Shown here: positions 46,619-55,055 of the stretch, in pieces | How positions within the stretch are numbered: position 1 is the first letter of the stretch | How the letters are laid out: each line of letters begins with the position of its first letter | Source of the DNA: Spirosoma terrae | GTDB taxonomy: Bacteria; Bacteroidota; Bacteroidia; Cytophagales; Spirosomataceae | Assembly (NCBI RefSeq): GCF_010435915.1 | Contig: NZ_JAAFZH010000009.1 | Location: 62,001-126,000 of the forward strand | Length of the DNA stretch: 64,000 nt | Direction: 5' to 3' | Notes under the pieces: generated by a model | Told to the model about the DNA's origin: nothing | The model's database searches: none | Seen by the model: only the letters and a program-made list of their open reading frames with translations | Program-made: the position numbers and the translations under genes

Positions 46619-47362
46619 TTATGCCAAAAATGGCGTAACGATTGCCAGTACCTGCTCTTTGGTTAGTGGTTCGTCAAAGGCTGCCCGTAGCGCATCGTCA
46701 GATTGACCACTTAATGCGGTTAAGTTTTTCAGATTAACACCGCCCTGCGTAAACGTCGTTTGCTGTGGATTAGAAACCCATCCTTTCAGATTCTGCATAC
46801 GACGAATTTCCGATGCGTGCCGGGCCTCTACTGAATGAATCTGTAACGCTACCGTCAAAATCTGTTTATCGTTGATGAGCGTACCGGCCTGACCTTTGTA
46901 GGCCTGAACACCCGTATCTTCAAAAGCCTGCGCTGTAGCCAGGAACGTTGAATACGTAGTGAACGTAGCAGCCGGGAACTTAAACGTCGGCTTGGCCACT
47001 GCGGCAGCTCCCAATGCTGTTTTAAGCAGGTTAACGTGGGCCGTTTCGTGCTTACTGATCTGACTGATTACCGTTCTGTCGGCAGTTGGAACCAGCCCCG
47101 AAGCAGCCAGGCCATTTTTATAGAATTCGTCTTCCAGATACTCCAGCGTCAGGGCAAAATTGGCGACATCAATGGCTGCCTGAGAGGGCGTTGTCGATTG
47201 CGCAAAAGCCTGGTTGAACGTAGTGGCCATCAGCGTAGGAACAGCGGCTGCGGCCAGATTCGTACCGTATTTGATAAGATTCCGGCGCGAATAAAAACTA
47301 TATCGCTCGTTAGCTTCCGGATCAAGTTTTTCTATTTCTGATATGACTTTAAATAAATTCAT
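46619..47362 (-). CDS. Tat-exported ferritin-like protein (second of pair)
   Basis: 247 residues. The signal contains SRRNLIKYG followed by a hydrophobic stretch ending FNQAFAQ, a twin-arginine signal. The ferritin_2-type four-helix bundle has Glu/His residues placed as metal ligands: NFALTLEYLEDEFY, KHETAHVNLLKTALG, EDTGVQAYKG and HSVEARHASEIRRM. These proteins probably bind a di-metal centre in the periplasm; catalytic role is unknown. It follows a related gene by 15 bases and the two are likely an operon ending in a terminator. Confidence 0.85.
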   Translation of the reverse strand: MNLFKVISEIEKLDPEANERYSFYSRRNLIKYGTNLAAAAVPTLMATTFNQAFAQSTTPSQAAIDVANFALTLEYLEDEFYKNGLAASGLVPTADRTVISQISKHETAHVNLLKTALGAAAVAKPTFKFPAATFTTYSTFLATAQAFEDTGVQAYKGQAGTLINDKQILTVALQIHSVEARHASEIRRMQNLKGWVSNPQQTTFTQGGVNLKNLTALSGQSDDALRAAFDEPLTKEQVLAIVTPFLA

Positions 47363-47377
47363 GGCGTTTCGTCGGGT

Positions 47378-48097
47378 TTATGCAGTTGGAAGACTAGCGC
47401 CACTCAATGGCGTGGCAACGTATTTCTGAGCCGTTGGTAAAATATCGGCTGGCTTGGTAGCGGGATCAAGACCCGTTGTTGGTGCAACAATATCGTCGCC
47501 CGCAAAATCGGCTGATTTAGGATTCAGCAGATCACGAATAGCGGCAGCATGGCGCGCTTCAACCGACACAATTTTTCCCGCCAGAGTTAGGTACGTAGCA
47601 TCTTTGATAAGTGGACCCGCCCCATTGTAGGCTGCTACGCCCAGATCTTCAAACGCTTTTGCCGTACCCAGAACACTGGCCCGATCACTAAAATTGATAG
47701 CCGTGAAGTTGGGCGACAGGTCGGCAATTCGGTTAGCCGCCGGAATAGCCGCTCTGAAAAACTCCCGATGAATGATCTCATGGTCACGAATATCGGTCAG
47801 CAACGTTTTCTCCGCATCGGTCATTCCCGTATAAGGAGTCTTGATAACCTGATCGTAGAAAGCGGCTTCTAACTGCTCCAACGCGTAAGCATAGTTTAGA
47901 ATACCGATATCACCGGTACCTAAATCAACAGTAGATGGCACTGTTGTGGGATTTTCTTCATCCTTACAAGAGGAAAGAACAGCACCTCCAGCCACTGCCG
48001 CACCGGCATAGCGCAGAAACAGCCGACGGCCTACTTTAACTGGCTCCAGCTGCCCCGGCAACATAGTAAGGCCAGATTCTTTTTTTACGTTGTTCAT
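47378..48097 (-). CDS. Tat-exported ferritin-like lipoprotein (first of pair)
   Basis: About 239 residues with the ATG at 48097 (MNNVKKESG). The signal GRRLFLRYAGAAVAGGAVLSSC combines a twin-arginine motif with a lipobox ending in Cys, so export in folded form and lipid anchoring are likely. The body is a ferritin_2-type domain: NYAYALEQLEAAFYDQVIK, RDHEIIHREFFRAAI, FEDLGVAAYNGAG and VSVEARHAAAIRDLL. It is a paralogue of the next gene, sharing the same ligand layout. Folding before export fits a protein that loads metal in the cytoplasm. Confidence 0.85.
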   Translation of the reverse strand: MNNVKKESGLTMLPGQLEPVKVGRRLFLRYAGAAVAGGAVLSSCKDEENPTTVPSTVDLGTGDIGILNYAYALEQLEAAFYDQVIKTPYTGMTDAEKTLLTDIRDHEIIHREFFRAAIPAANRIADLSPNFTAINFSDRASVLGTAKAFEDLGVAAYNGAGPLIKDATYLTLAGKIVSVEARHAAAIRDLLNPKSADFAGDDIVAPTTGLDPATKPADILPTAQKYVATPLSGASLPTA

Positions 48098-48389
48098 ACG
48101 TTCGTTAAAAATTAACAAATTAATGTGTGTCGAAAAGGCCACGTTTTTCAGGCGGCTGTTTAGATTTACGCAGACTATTCTGACTTGGATTTATATTCTG
48201 CAACAATTGATACAACGGGCTTGTTTTGTGATAGCAGCAGAATAAACGCAATTCTCTGACTATCAAACAAACAATCGACAGAACCGACTCACCAATTCTT
48301 CGAGTTCCCACTATAATCAGTAGATTAGCAATCCGCTAAAACAAACAGGCTAAAGACCTGTTTTGACTACATACTCAACGCAAAACAGA

Positions 48390-48881
48390 ATGAACAGAAC
48401 GTACTTGGATGCCTTACAATTAGGCATGGTAGCTGGTATGCGCAGCATGATGGCACCAGCTTTTATTAGTCATAAACTAGCTCAGTTCCACCCTACTTTA
48501 CCAGCCAGTTCCAAACTGGGTTTTCTCACCTCGCCAACCACAGCGCGGGTACTGAAATTACTGGCAGGCGGAGAATTGCTTGGCGATAAAGTACCCGGCG
48601 CACCCGATAGAACCGTAGCCCCCCAGTTTGCCGGACGAGTATTAGCGGGCGCTATGTCTGGAGCCGCTTTTAGCAAAGCAGAGGGCCAATCGGTTTCGTA
48701 CGGAGCTCTGGTTGGTGGTGTAGGAGCCGTGGTTGGTACGTTATTTTTCTTTCATGCCCGGCAGTGGCTCACCCACGAGCAGAAACTACCGGATTCTGTT
48801 GTTGCCATTGCCGAAGATGCTATCGCCATCGGCACAAGCTGGCAGATCATGAAACAACTGCCAGCCCCTCAGACAACGTAG
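48390..48881 (+). CDS. DUF4126 family membrane protein
   Basis: 163 residues with the ATG at 48390 (MNRTYLDALQLGMVAGMRSMMAP). It has several hydrophobic stretches rich in Gly and Ala, including RVLAGAMSGAAFSKAEGQS and GALVGGVGAVVGTLFFFHAR, and a conserved GDKVPGAPDRT segment. These match DUF4126, small membrane proteins of unknown function. It is a single gene upstream of thrA and is followed by a terminator. The 290-base region before it contains nothing recognised. Confidence 0.75.
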   Translation: MNRTYLDALQLGMVAGMRSMMAPAFISHKLAQFHPTLPASSKLGFLTSPTTARVLKLLAGGELLGDKVPGAPDRTVAPQFAGRVLAGAMSGAAFSKAEGQSVSYGALVGGVGAVVGTLFFFHARQWLTHEQKLPDSVVAIAEDAIAIGTSWQIMKQLPAPQTT

Positions 48882-48904
48882 TACACGTATCACCTGATTG
48901 AGAC

Positions 48905-48936
48905 AAAGGCGCATCCGACGGAGTGCGCTTTTTTTA
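48905..48936 (+). terminator. Terminator after the DUF4126 gene
   Basis: A GCGCA/TGCGC stem continued by TCC/GGA with one bulged base, followed by seven T. It lies 24 bases after the stop codon. Confidence 0.7.
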
Positions 48937-49032
48937 TGGTGTTATACCCAACATCATTTCCCGGCAAATCTAAATCAGGCTAATCCTGTCAGAAAAGAAA
49001 TCGTCCTGCGCCCCGTTTATAACGGTCTGAAG

Positions 49033-49061
49033 TTTGATACCGATCTTAAATGTTATCTTTG
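49033..49061 (+). promoter_or_regulatory. Probable thrA promoter
   Basis: TTTG (49033-49036) is followed after 17 bases by TATCTTTG (49054-49061), matching the Bacteroidota TAnnTTTG -7 element. It leaves a leader of about 115 bases before the thrA ATG. I saw no run of Thr or Ile codons that would indicate an attenuator peptide. Confidence 0.6.
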
Positions 49062-49181
49062 CCCTCCCAAAACTACTTCATCGACAACCTCATTGATACG
49101 AATAGTAACTACCCCTCTATCCATTTCATAGCTGGGCATAGATTTATTATTCACTCTACATTCTTCATTCTACATTAGTAT

Positions 49182-51653
49182 ATGCAGGTTCTGAAATTTG
49201 GCGGTACATCGGTCGGTTCCGTAGAGAGTATAAAACAAGTCATTCAAATCATTGAAAATCACTACCTGAATGGCGATCGAATAACTGTCGTGTTCTCGGC
49301 GATGGGTGGTGTTACCAATCAACTGATTGAAATTGGTCGCATGGCCACTACCGGCAATACCGATTATATGGAATTGGTACGTCGCATCGAAGACCGCCAT
49401 TTCAACGTCATAAAAGCACTCATTCCCGTTAAGGAACAGAGTAAAGTGTTTGCCAACATCCGGGGCATTATCAACGAACTCGAAGATTTGTTACGGGGCG
49501 TATCACTTATCCGCGAATTATCGGCCCGCACTCTCGACCTGATTACCAGCTTTGGAGAGCGGTTATCCACAACTGTTATCACCGAATGCGTAAAAAGACG
49601 CCGGGGAGACGGTCTCGGCATTCCGGCGCAATTCTGTGATGCCCGCACGATTATCAAAACCGACGCCCAGTTTGGTCAGGCCGAAGTGAATTACACGCTG
49701 ACGAATCAATTGATTCTGGAGCACTTCGCCAAAAGTAATGATCTTCAGATGGTGACGGGCTTCATCGGCTCGACCGAAAAAAACGAAACCACAACCCTGG
49801 GCCGGGGCGGTTCTGACTATACGGCCAGCATTATCGGAGCAGCCCTTAATGCCGATATGATCGACATCTGGACCGACGTAGACGGCATGATGACGGCCGA
49901 CCCGCGAAAAGTACCTAATGCGTTCAATATACCGACCATTACGTATGCCGAAGCGATGGAGCTATCACACTTCGGTGCCAAAGTTATTTATCCGCCCAGT
50001 TTGCAACCCGCTTTTGCCCGCAATATCCCGATTCGAGTTCTCAATACGTTTAATGCAACCCACAGCGGTACGGTCGTGAGCCGAACCGCCGAACGGCGTC
50101 AGTACACTATTACGGGGATTTCGAGCATTGATGATGTGGCGCTGGTAAACGTACAGGGTTCGGGAATGATTGGCGTAGCGGGCGTATCCGCTAAATTGTT
50201 TGGGGTGCTGGCCACCAACCGTATCAGCGTCATTCTGATTTCGCAGGCATCGTCAGAGCACTCCATCTGCTTTGCCATTGACCCGCGCGGTGCCGAACAG
50301 GTCAAAGCGATTCTGGACGCCGAATTTGCGACGGAAATTGCGCACGGCCACATCGATAACATTACCATCGAACGCGACCTTTCAGTTATTGCTACCGTTG
50401 GTGAAGGCATGAAAAAGAGTTCGGGCATTGCCGGAAAACTATTTTCTGTACTGGGCAAAAACGGGGTCAATATTGTCGCCGTGGCCCAGGGCTCATCAGA
50501 GATCAACATCTCGGTTGTTATCAATAAAAACAACCTCTCGAAAGCACTTAACTCGCTCCACAATATTTTCTTCCAGTCCGAAGCGCGCGTCCTGAATCTG
50601 TATCTGGTAGGCACCGGCCTGATTGGCAAAACGCTGCTGAATCAGATCTATAAGCAGAACGAATTCCTACGTACCGAAAAGTTGCTGAAAGTCTGCGTAG
50701 TGGGCATGACCAATACGAAAAAGATGCTGCTCGACCCGAAAGGAATTTCGCTGGACGACTGGCGCGAACGGTTACTGACCGAAGGCGTTACAACCTCTTT
50801 GCCCGCTTTTGTCGAGAAAATCAAGGATTATAATCTGCCCAACTCAGTATTTATCGACTGTACGTCGGATAAAGACATCGTGCAGTTCTACGAATCGTTG
50901 CTGGATGCCAACATTTCGGTCGTTACGCCCAACAAAGTAGCGAACTCAGGCCCATACAGCGAATACCGGCGCCTGCAACGTACCGCCCTGAACCGGGGCG
51001 TCAAATTCCTCTACGAAACAAACGTGGGGGCGGGTTTACCCATCATCAATACGGTGCAGGGCCTGATGACCGCCGGCGACCAATTCCTGAAAATCGAGGC
51101 CATTCTTTCCGGTACGTTATCGTTCATTTTCAATACGTTCCGCCCCGGCACTTCGTTTGCTGATGTGGTTCGCGAAGCCAAAGAAAAAGGCTATACGGAA
51201 CCCGACCCGCGCGACGATTTAAGCGGTCAGGACGTAGCGCGCAAGATTCTGATTCTGGCCCGTGAAGCCGGTTTCGCCCTGGAGCCGGAAGACGTAACCA
51301 TCGATACGTTGCTGCCACAGCCCTGTCTGGATGCGCCCACCATTTCGGCATTCTTTGACGAACTGGAACGTAACAATGATTATTTCGAAAACCTATTGTC
51401 GGCGGCCGAAGCCAATGGCGAAAAGCTGCGGTTTGTAGCCAGCTTCGAGAATAACAAAGCAACAATTGGCCTGAAACCCGTTGGTGTCGATCATCCGTTT
51501 TATCAATTGACAGGTGCCGACAACATTGTTTCATTCACGACGGAGCGCTACAAAGATCGCCCGTTGGTGGTAAAAGGCCCCGGCGCAGGTGCCGAAGTAA
51601 CAGCCGCTGGCGTCTTCGCCGATGTAGTGAGTATTGGCAGTTATCTGGCGTAA
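49182..51653 (+). CDS. thrA: Bifunctional aspartate kinase / homoserine dehydrogenase I
   Basis: 823 residues, the usual fused length. Residues 1-290 are the aspartokinase (MQVLKFGGTSVGSVE, TLGRGGSDYTAS, WTDVDGMMTADPR). Two ACT domains follow in about 310-465, suited to threonine feedback. Residues about 466-823 are homoserine dehydrogenase (LVGTGLIGKTLL Rossmann motif, VTPNKVANSG, FLYETNVGAGLPIINT). It catalyses the first and third steps of the aspartate pathway to threonine and methionine. No thrB or thrC follows; instead its last 9 codons belong to a 28-bp sequence repeated 673 bases downstream, bounding a toxin-antitoxin cassette. Confidence 0.97.
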   Translation: MQVLKFGGTSVGSVESIKQVIQIIENHYLNGDRITVVFSAMGGVTNQLIEIGRMATTGNTDYMELVRRIEDRHFNVIKALIPVKEQSKVFANIRGIINELEDLLRGVSLIRELSARTLDLITSFGERLSTTVITECVKRRRGDGLGIPAQFCDARTIIKTDAQFGQAEVNYTLTNQLILEHFAKSNDLQMVTGFIGSTEKNETTTLGRGGSDYTASIIGAALNADMIDIWTDVDGMMTADPRKVPNAFNIPTITYAEAMELSHFGAKVIYPPSLQPAFARNIPIRVLNTFNATHSGTVVSRTAERRQYTITGISSIDDVALVNVQGSGMIGVAGVSAKLFGVLATNRISVILISQASSEHSICFAIDPRGAEQVKAILDAEFATEIAHGHIDNITIERDLSVIATVGEGMKKSSGIAGKLFSVLGKNGVNIVAVAQGSSEINISVVINKNNLSKALNSLHNIFFQSEARVLNLYLVGTGLIGKTLLNQIYKQNEFLRTEKLLKVCVVGMTNTKKMLLDPKGISLDDWRERLLTEGVTTSLPAFVEKIKDYNLPNSVFIDCTSDKDIVQFYESLLDANISVVTPNKVANSGPYSEYRRLQRTALNRGVKFLYETNVGAGLPIINTVQGLMTAGDQFLKIEAILSGTLSFIFNTFRPGTSFADVVREAKEKGYTEPDPRDDLSGQDVARKILILAREAGFALEPEDVTIDTLLPQPCLDAPTISAFFDELERNNDYFENLLSAAEANGEKLRFVASFENNKATIGLKPVGVDHPFYQLTGADNIVSFTTERYKDRPLVVKGPGAGAEVTAAGVFADVVSIGSYLA

Positions 51654-51657
51654 GTTA
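51625..51657. repeat. Proximal copy of 33-bp direct repeat at the thrA 3' end
   Basis: Positions 51625-51652 are identical to 52298-52325. One mismatch (A/C) follows and GTTA then matches again, giving 33 bp with one difference. This copy holds the end of thrA, its stop codon, and the TTA stop of the DUF5615 gene on the other strand. Confidence 0.9.
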
Positions 51658-52017
51658 ATAGCTTATCAGATGAGTACGAGTAGCAACTACCATGCTGGCA
51701 GAGTCGTTAAAAAGACTGATGATAGATGGTAGTTGCTGATCAAGCCAATCCACTAAATCGTTATTCCGAATATTGCCCAGGGTTAAATAAAGCAAGCGAG
51801 GAGGTGGACCAAGTTTATAGAACAGGTCTGGAAAATCGCTGTCCTTCGTAATCACGATTCGCTCTTCTGCAATCGCAATAGTACGTATTGCGTTGTCTGC
51901 TAATAGATGGCCATTGTCAAAATGAGTCGTATGGATAGCATCGAAGCCTTTTCTACGTAAAAAAGAAGCTAAAACTGGAGGTAGCTGCGTGTCAACGATG
52001 AACCGTAAGTGCTCCAT
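51655..52017 (-). CDS. DUF5615 PIN-like toxin
   Basis: 120 residues with the ATG at 52017, two bases after the antitoxin stop. The start MEHLRFIVDTQLPPVLASFLRR carries the first acidic residue (IVDTQLP), and later VITKDSDFPDLFY carries the Asp pair typical of the DUF5615/Mut7-C PIN-like fold. Such proteins are predicted RNases paired with DUF433 proteins as toxin-antitoxin modules. The pair sits between two 33-bp repeats, and the toxin stop codon lies within the repeat copy at the thrA end. Toxicity is inferred from family pairing. Confidence 0.85.
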   Translation of the reverse strand: MEHLRFIVDTQLPPVLASFLRRKGFDAIHTTHFDNGHLLADNAIRTIAIAEERIVITKDSDFPDLFYKLGPPPRLLYLTLGNIRNNDLVDWLDQQLPSIISLFNDSASMVVATRTHLISY

Positions 52018-52019
52018 TA

Positions 52020-52268
52020 TTACGCTGCGAGCGGGGCTATACTTTTCGCATTCGTTACTTTCGACGCATACAGAAGGCAAGCCTGAATATCAGCTTCTTC
52101 CAGATAAGGATAGTCTACTAATATTTCCTGATAACTCATCCCTGCGGCTAACAATTCGAGCAAGTGGGAAACGCCAAAACGCATATTCCGGATAGATGGC
52201 TTTCCGTGCAACACCTCCGGATTTATAGTGATTCTGTCTAGTAGATTTTCCATCTGTTGTTGACTCAT
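52020..52268 (-). CDS. DUF433 antitoxin
   Basis: About 82 residues with the ATG at 52268 (MSQQQMENLLDRITINPEVLHG). The pattern ITINPEVLHGKPSIRNMRFGV followed by LLAAGMSYQEILVDYPYLEEADIQACL is the DUF433 signature, a small winged-helix-like protein. DUF433 proteins are the usual partners of DUF5615 toxins and probably bind the toxin and the operon promoter. The stop is followed immediately by the toxin start, which supports co-translation and fixed stoichiometry. Confidence 0.88.
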   Translation of the reverse strand: MSQQQMENLLDRITINPEVLHGKPSIRNMRFGVSHLLELLAAGMSYQEILVDYPYLEEADIQACLLYASKVTNAKSIAPLAA

Positions 52269-52297
52269 GCGATAAAAATCAAATATAGGCACTTACA

Positions 52298-52330
52298 TAG
52301 TGAGTATTGGCAGTTATCTGGCGTACGTTA
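52298..52330. repeat. Distal copy of the 33-bp direct repeat
   Basis: Matches 51625-51657 with a single difference (C at 52326 for A at 51653, which destroys the thrA stop). It is now non-coding for thrA, but its last three bases TTA are the stop of the downstream minus-strand lipoprotein gene. Confidence 0.9.
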
Positions 52331-53194
52331 TTCGCACTGATAGGTAAATGTCTGCAGGTTTTTCTTCGACACAGGATTAGGCACACTGGCCTGATAGAGC
52401 AACGCAGCCTGATCCTGTGTCATTACTTTGTTGTCGGCATCATAAACCGGCGTAAATGTAGACGACTCCCGTAGGTTAGAGCGGCTTCCGGTGCTGGTCA
52501 GGTTATACGATTTTAAGGCAATACAGTTATTGTTGTGCCAGAATCGACCGGGTCGTGTTTCTACGGCCTGGCTCAACGCAACAACAGTCAGCAATGGCAG
52601 CTCCGAGAGTCGTTTGTAGGGAGCAGGTTTCGTATCGAACGTGTATTCGGTTTCCTGTTCCACCACCGAACCATCATTGAGTGTAAATCGAACCTGCTCA
52701 TTCGTCAGATTACCATTGGTATCATACGTCAGCGTAAAAGCACGTTCTTTCGTCAGCGAACCCGTAGGCAGTATCTGGCGACTTTCCACAATTTTCGACA
52801 GCCGTCCCGCAGTCGTATATTCCATACCAAACGTAGACATCACTTTTCCGCCCCTGGTGAACGTAGCACTCGTTGGCGACGTAGCCGACCCGTACCCGAA
52901 CGTAACGACATCCTGCCCGCCCGCTGCCGAACGAACGCGCTGATCGGCATAGGTAACCGTAAACGTTACGTCCTGATTTTTCGTTTTCTCTGCAAGCGTC
53001 GTCAACGTAGCCGCGTTATACGTGAAGGTCCGTTTGATCTCATCAGTCAATTGCCCATCCGCAGCAACCACCTGATCGTTCGTACTGGTCAGGCGGCAGG
53101 TGGGAATAACAGGGTTTTCTTCCGGCTTACAGGCAAACGTAGCAGCCAGCAGAAACGTAACGGATAAGCAAATCGGTAGAATTCTAGTTTTCAT
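52328..53194 (-). CDS. Hypothetical lipoprotein with YD-repeat-like strands
   Basis: About 288 residues. The ATG at 53194 (MKTRILPICLSVTFLLAATFAC) gives a lipoprotein signal with Cys near residue 22. The body is rich in beta-strand-like motifs, for example FTYNAATLTTLAEKT, GMEYTTAGRLSKIVESR and FTLTYDTNGNLTNEQVR, which look like the repeated YDxxGNLT pattern of cell-surface repeat proteins. No enzymatic domain is seen. Its stop lies in the distal direct repeat. It is probably an outer-membrane-anchored protein of unknown function. Confidence 0.65.
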   Translation of the reverse strand: MKTRILPICLSVTFLLAATFACKPEENPVIPTCRLTSTNDQVVAADGQLTDEIKRTFTYNAATLTTLAEKTKNQDVTFTVTYADQRVRSAAGGQDVVTFGYGSATSPTSATFTRGGKVMSTFGMEYTTAGRLSKIVESRQILPTGSLTKERAFTLTYDTNGNLTNEQVRFTLNDGSVVEQETEYTFDTKPAPYKRLSELPLLTVVALSQAVETRPGRFWHNNNCIALKSYNLTSTGSRSNLRESSTFTPVYDADNKVMTQDQAALLYQASVPNPVSKKNLQTFTYQCE

Positions 53195-53356
53195 AAATAG
53201 CTGGATAAATACATAACAAATGTATTGTTCTCTCGTAGTCTTACCTACAGGATAAGCATAAAAATTGTAGCTTCGCAATAGGTTATAGGGTTGTTTTGAG
53301 AGAATCTCACACCATATACCTTATGACACCCAAAATCAGGAAATCGTTGTACCATA

Positions 53357-54970
53357 GTGTTAACTGAAACGTATCAGCAACCCTTACTAGACAGTATCCG
53401 CGTTATCGACCATCCCGAAGCGGTTCGGCGTTTTTTCGGCCTGCTTAAAGAATTGATCGATATCGTTAATCTTCCCAACGGCGATGCCCGATTGGTCTTC
53501 TCGCCCAGTCGGCGGGAGAAGGGCGTTATCTCGGCTGATATAAATTTTTTTCAGGCGTTACGTATTCAAAGGCCTCCACACCGGCGCACCGGGCGGGGCG
53601 AGGTAGAATATCACCTCACCGTCAAGAAATCCTGTCAGGAACGGCTGGCCAGTATTGAAGAACTGGTTTTTGAGCCAATTACCGAGAAATCTGATTATGT
53701 AGCCGTTATTATTGGTCAATCGAATGCGCATCTGTTAACGCACATAACGCTACGTAGCTGCTGGGAAGACTGTCTTCTGGAATTGGTTGAAAGCAACAAA
53801 CGTGGTCCGCATTCGGCCCGCCATAATTCGGATGTGTACCGAGCCGCCGAAGACGAAGCGCTGCTCAGTGATTTAATTCGCCTGGCCGACGACCCAACTC
53901 TGGCCGAGCGCGGCCAAAACGGAACAACCGTTGAAGAACCGGAAGCCGACTATGAAACCGAGTCAGCGTCGGCGCAACAGCCTCACAACCTGATCCTGTT
54001 TGGCCCGCCGGGTACTGGCAAAACATTTGCGCTGCAACCGTATCTACAGGACGGGAACGCCAGTCTGATTACCTTCCATCCATCGTATAGTTATGAAGAA
54101 TTTGTGGAAGGTATTCGTCCCGAGGTATTGGGCAATCAGATTACGTACCGCATTCGGAAGGGCATTTTTCACAAAGCCTGTATGTCGGCCATACAACTGG
54201 CGGGCTACGGCACGTTGGCCGACTGCCTGAACGATACGCCCGAGAACCGCCATCGACGTCTTCGGAAAGCCCCCGCCCATTATTTGCTGATCGATGAGGT
54301 TAACCGCGCCAACGTAGCCAGCGTGTTCGGTGATTTAATAACCCTCCTTGAAGCCGACAAACGACTGGGTGCCGAAAACGAATTGTGGCTTACTCTCCCC
54401 TATTCGCAGGAGCGGTTTGGCGTCCCCATGAATCTCTTTGTGGTTGGCACCATGAACACAACCGACCGGTCGATTGCGCTGCTCGACATCGCGCTGCGTC
54501 GACGGTTCTCGTTCCGGGAGATGGTGCCAGATCCAGGCGTATTGCCCATCATCGATGGCATCGATTTACCACAATTGCTACGAACCATCAACGAACGTAT
54601 CGAATATTTGCTCGATCGTGATCATCAGATTGGGCACGCTTACTTAACGAACGTAACGAATCAGGCCGATTTGTGCGATACATTCCGGGATCGTATCATC
54701 CCGCTTTTGCAGGAATATTTTTTCAACGACTGGTCGAAAATCCAGCTGGTTTTAGGCGATAATCCGTCCTGGGGAAAAGACCCAGAGCAACGACTGATCT
54801 GGGTCAGAAAAAAGTATACCGCATCCGCAACGACCCGACTCTTTGGCGAAATTCCGGAGTCGGTAGACGAGATCGTTACGTATGAAATCAATCCACATCT
54901 GCACCGTAGCGAATACGATCAGTTGCCGGTAGAAACGTTTATCAGAATTTATCAGAAACCAACTTTGTAG
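53357..54970 (+). CDS. Orphan McrB-like AAA+ GTPase/ATPase
   Basis: 537 residues starting at GTG 53357. Residues 1-190 are an unassigned N-terminal domain. The AAA+ core has Walker A GPPGTGKT (216-223), Walker B YLLIDEVNRAN (about 308-318), the McrB-type signature MNTTDRS (365-371) and an arginine segment RRRF (380-383). McrB proteins drive DNA translocation in modification-dependent restriction with the nuclease McrC, but no McrC-like gene is adjacent. The gene stands alone, its stop codon lying inside a long inverted repeat. It may be an orphan regulator, part of a defence system split elsewhere, or a remnant. Confidence 0.85.
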   Translation: MLTETYQQPLLDSIRVIDHPEAVRRFFGLLKELIDIVNLPNGDARLVFSPSRREKGVISADINFFQALRIQRPPHRRTGRGEVEYHLTVKKSCQERLASIEELVFEPITEKSDYVAVIIGQSNAHLLTHITLRSCWEDCLLELVESNKRGPHSARHNSDVYRAAEDEALLSDLIRLADDPTLAERGQNGTTVEEPEADYETESASAQQPHNLILFGPPGTGKTFALQPYLQDGNASLITFHPSYSYEEFVEGIRPEVLGNQITYRIRKGIFHKACMSAIQLAGYGTLADCLNDTPENRHRRLRKAPAHYLLIDEVNRANVASVFGDLITLLEADKRLGAENELWLTLPYSQERFGVPMNLFVVGTMNTTDRSIALLDIALRRRFSFREMVPDPGVLPIIDGIDLPQLLRTINERIEYLLDRDHQIGHAYLTNVTNQADLCDTFRDRIIPLLQEYFFNDWSKIQLVLGDNPSWGKDPEQRLIWVRKKYTASATTRLFGEIPESVDEIVTYEINPHLHRSEYDQLPVETFIRIYQKPTL

Positions 54971-55046
54971 CCTGGACGTCCACGTCCGGGTGTAAATAAA
55001 AACAACTACGACCCTTAATACGCCCGGACGTGGATGGCCAGGCTAC
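54967..55046. repeat. 26-bp imperfect inverted repeat
   Basis: Arms 54967-54992 and 55021-55046 pair with three mismatches around a 28-base AT-rich spacer. The left arm covers the stop codon of the McrB-like gene. It may be a terminator or a repeated extragenic element. Confidence 0.7.
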
Positions 55047-55055
55047 CCTAACAAC

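Noticed and set aside
49062..49181. Threonine/isoleucine attenuator before thrA
   Set aside because: The leader has no short ORF with runs of Thr or Ile codons and no terminator-type hairpin.
51653..52330. A transposon or integron cassette around the toxin-antitoxin pair
   Set aside because: No transposase, integrase, terminal inverted repeat or attC-like structure was found, only the 33-bp direct repeats.
53357..54970. A complete McrBC restriction system
   Set aside because: Only the McrB-like ATPase is present; no McrC nuclease on either side.
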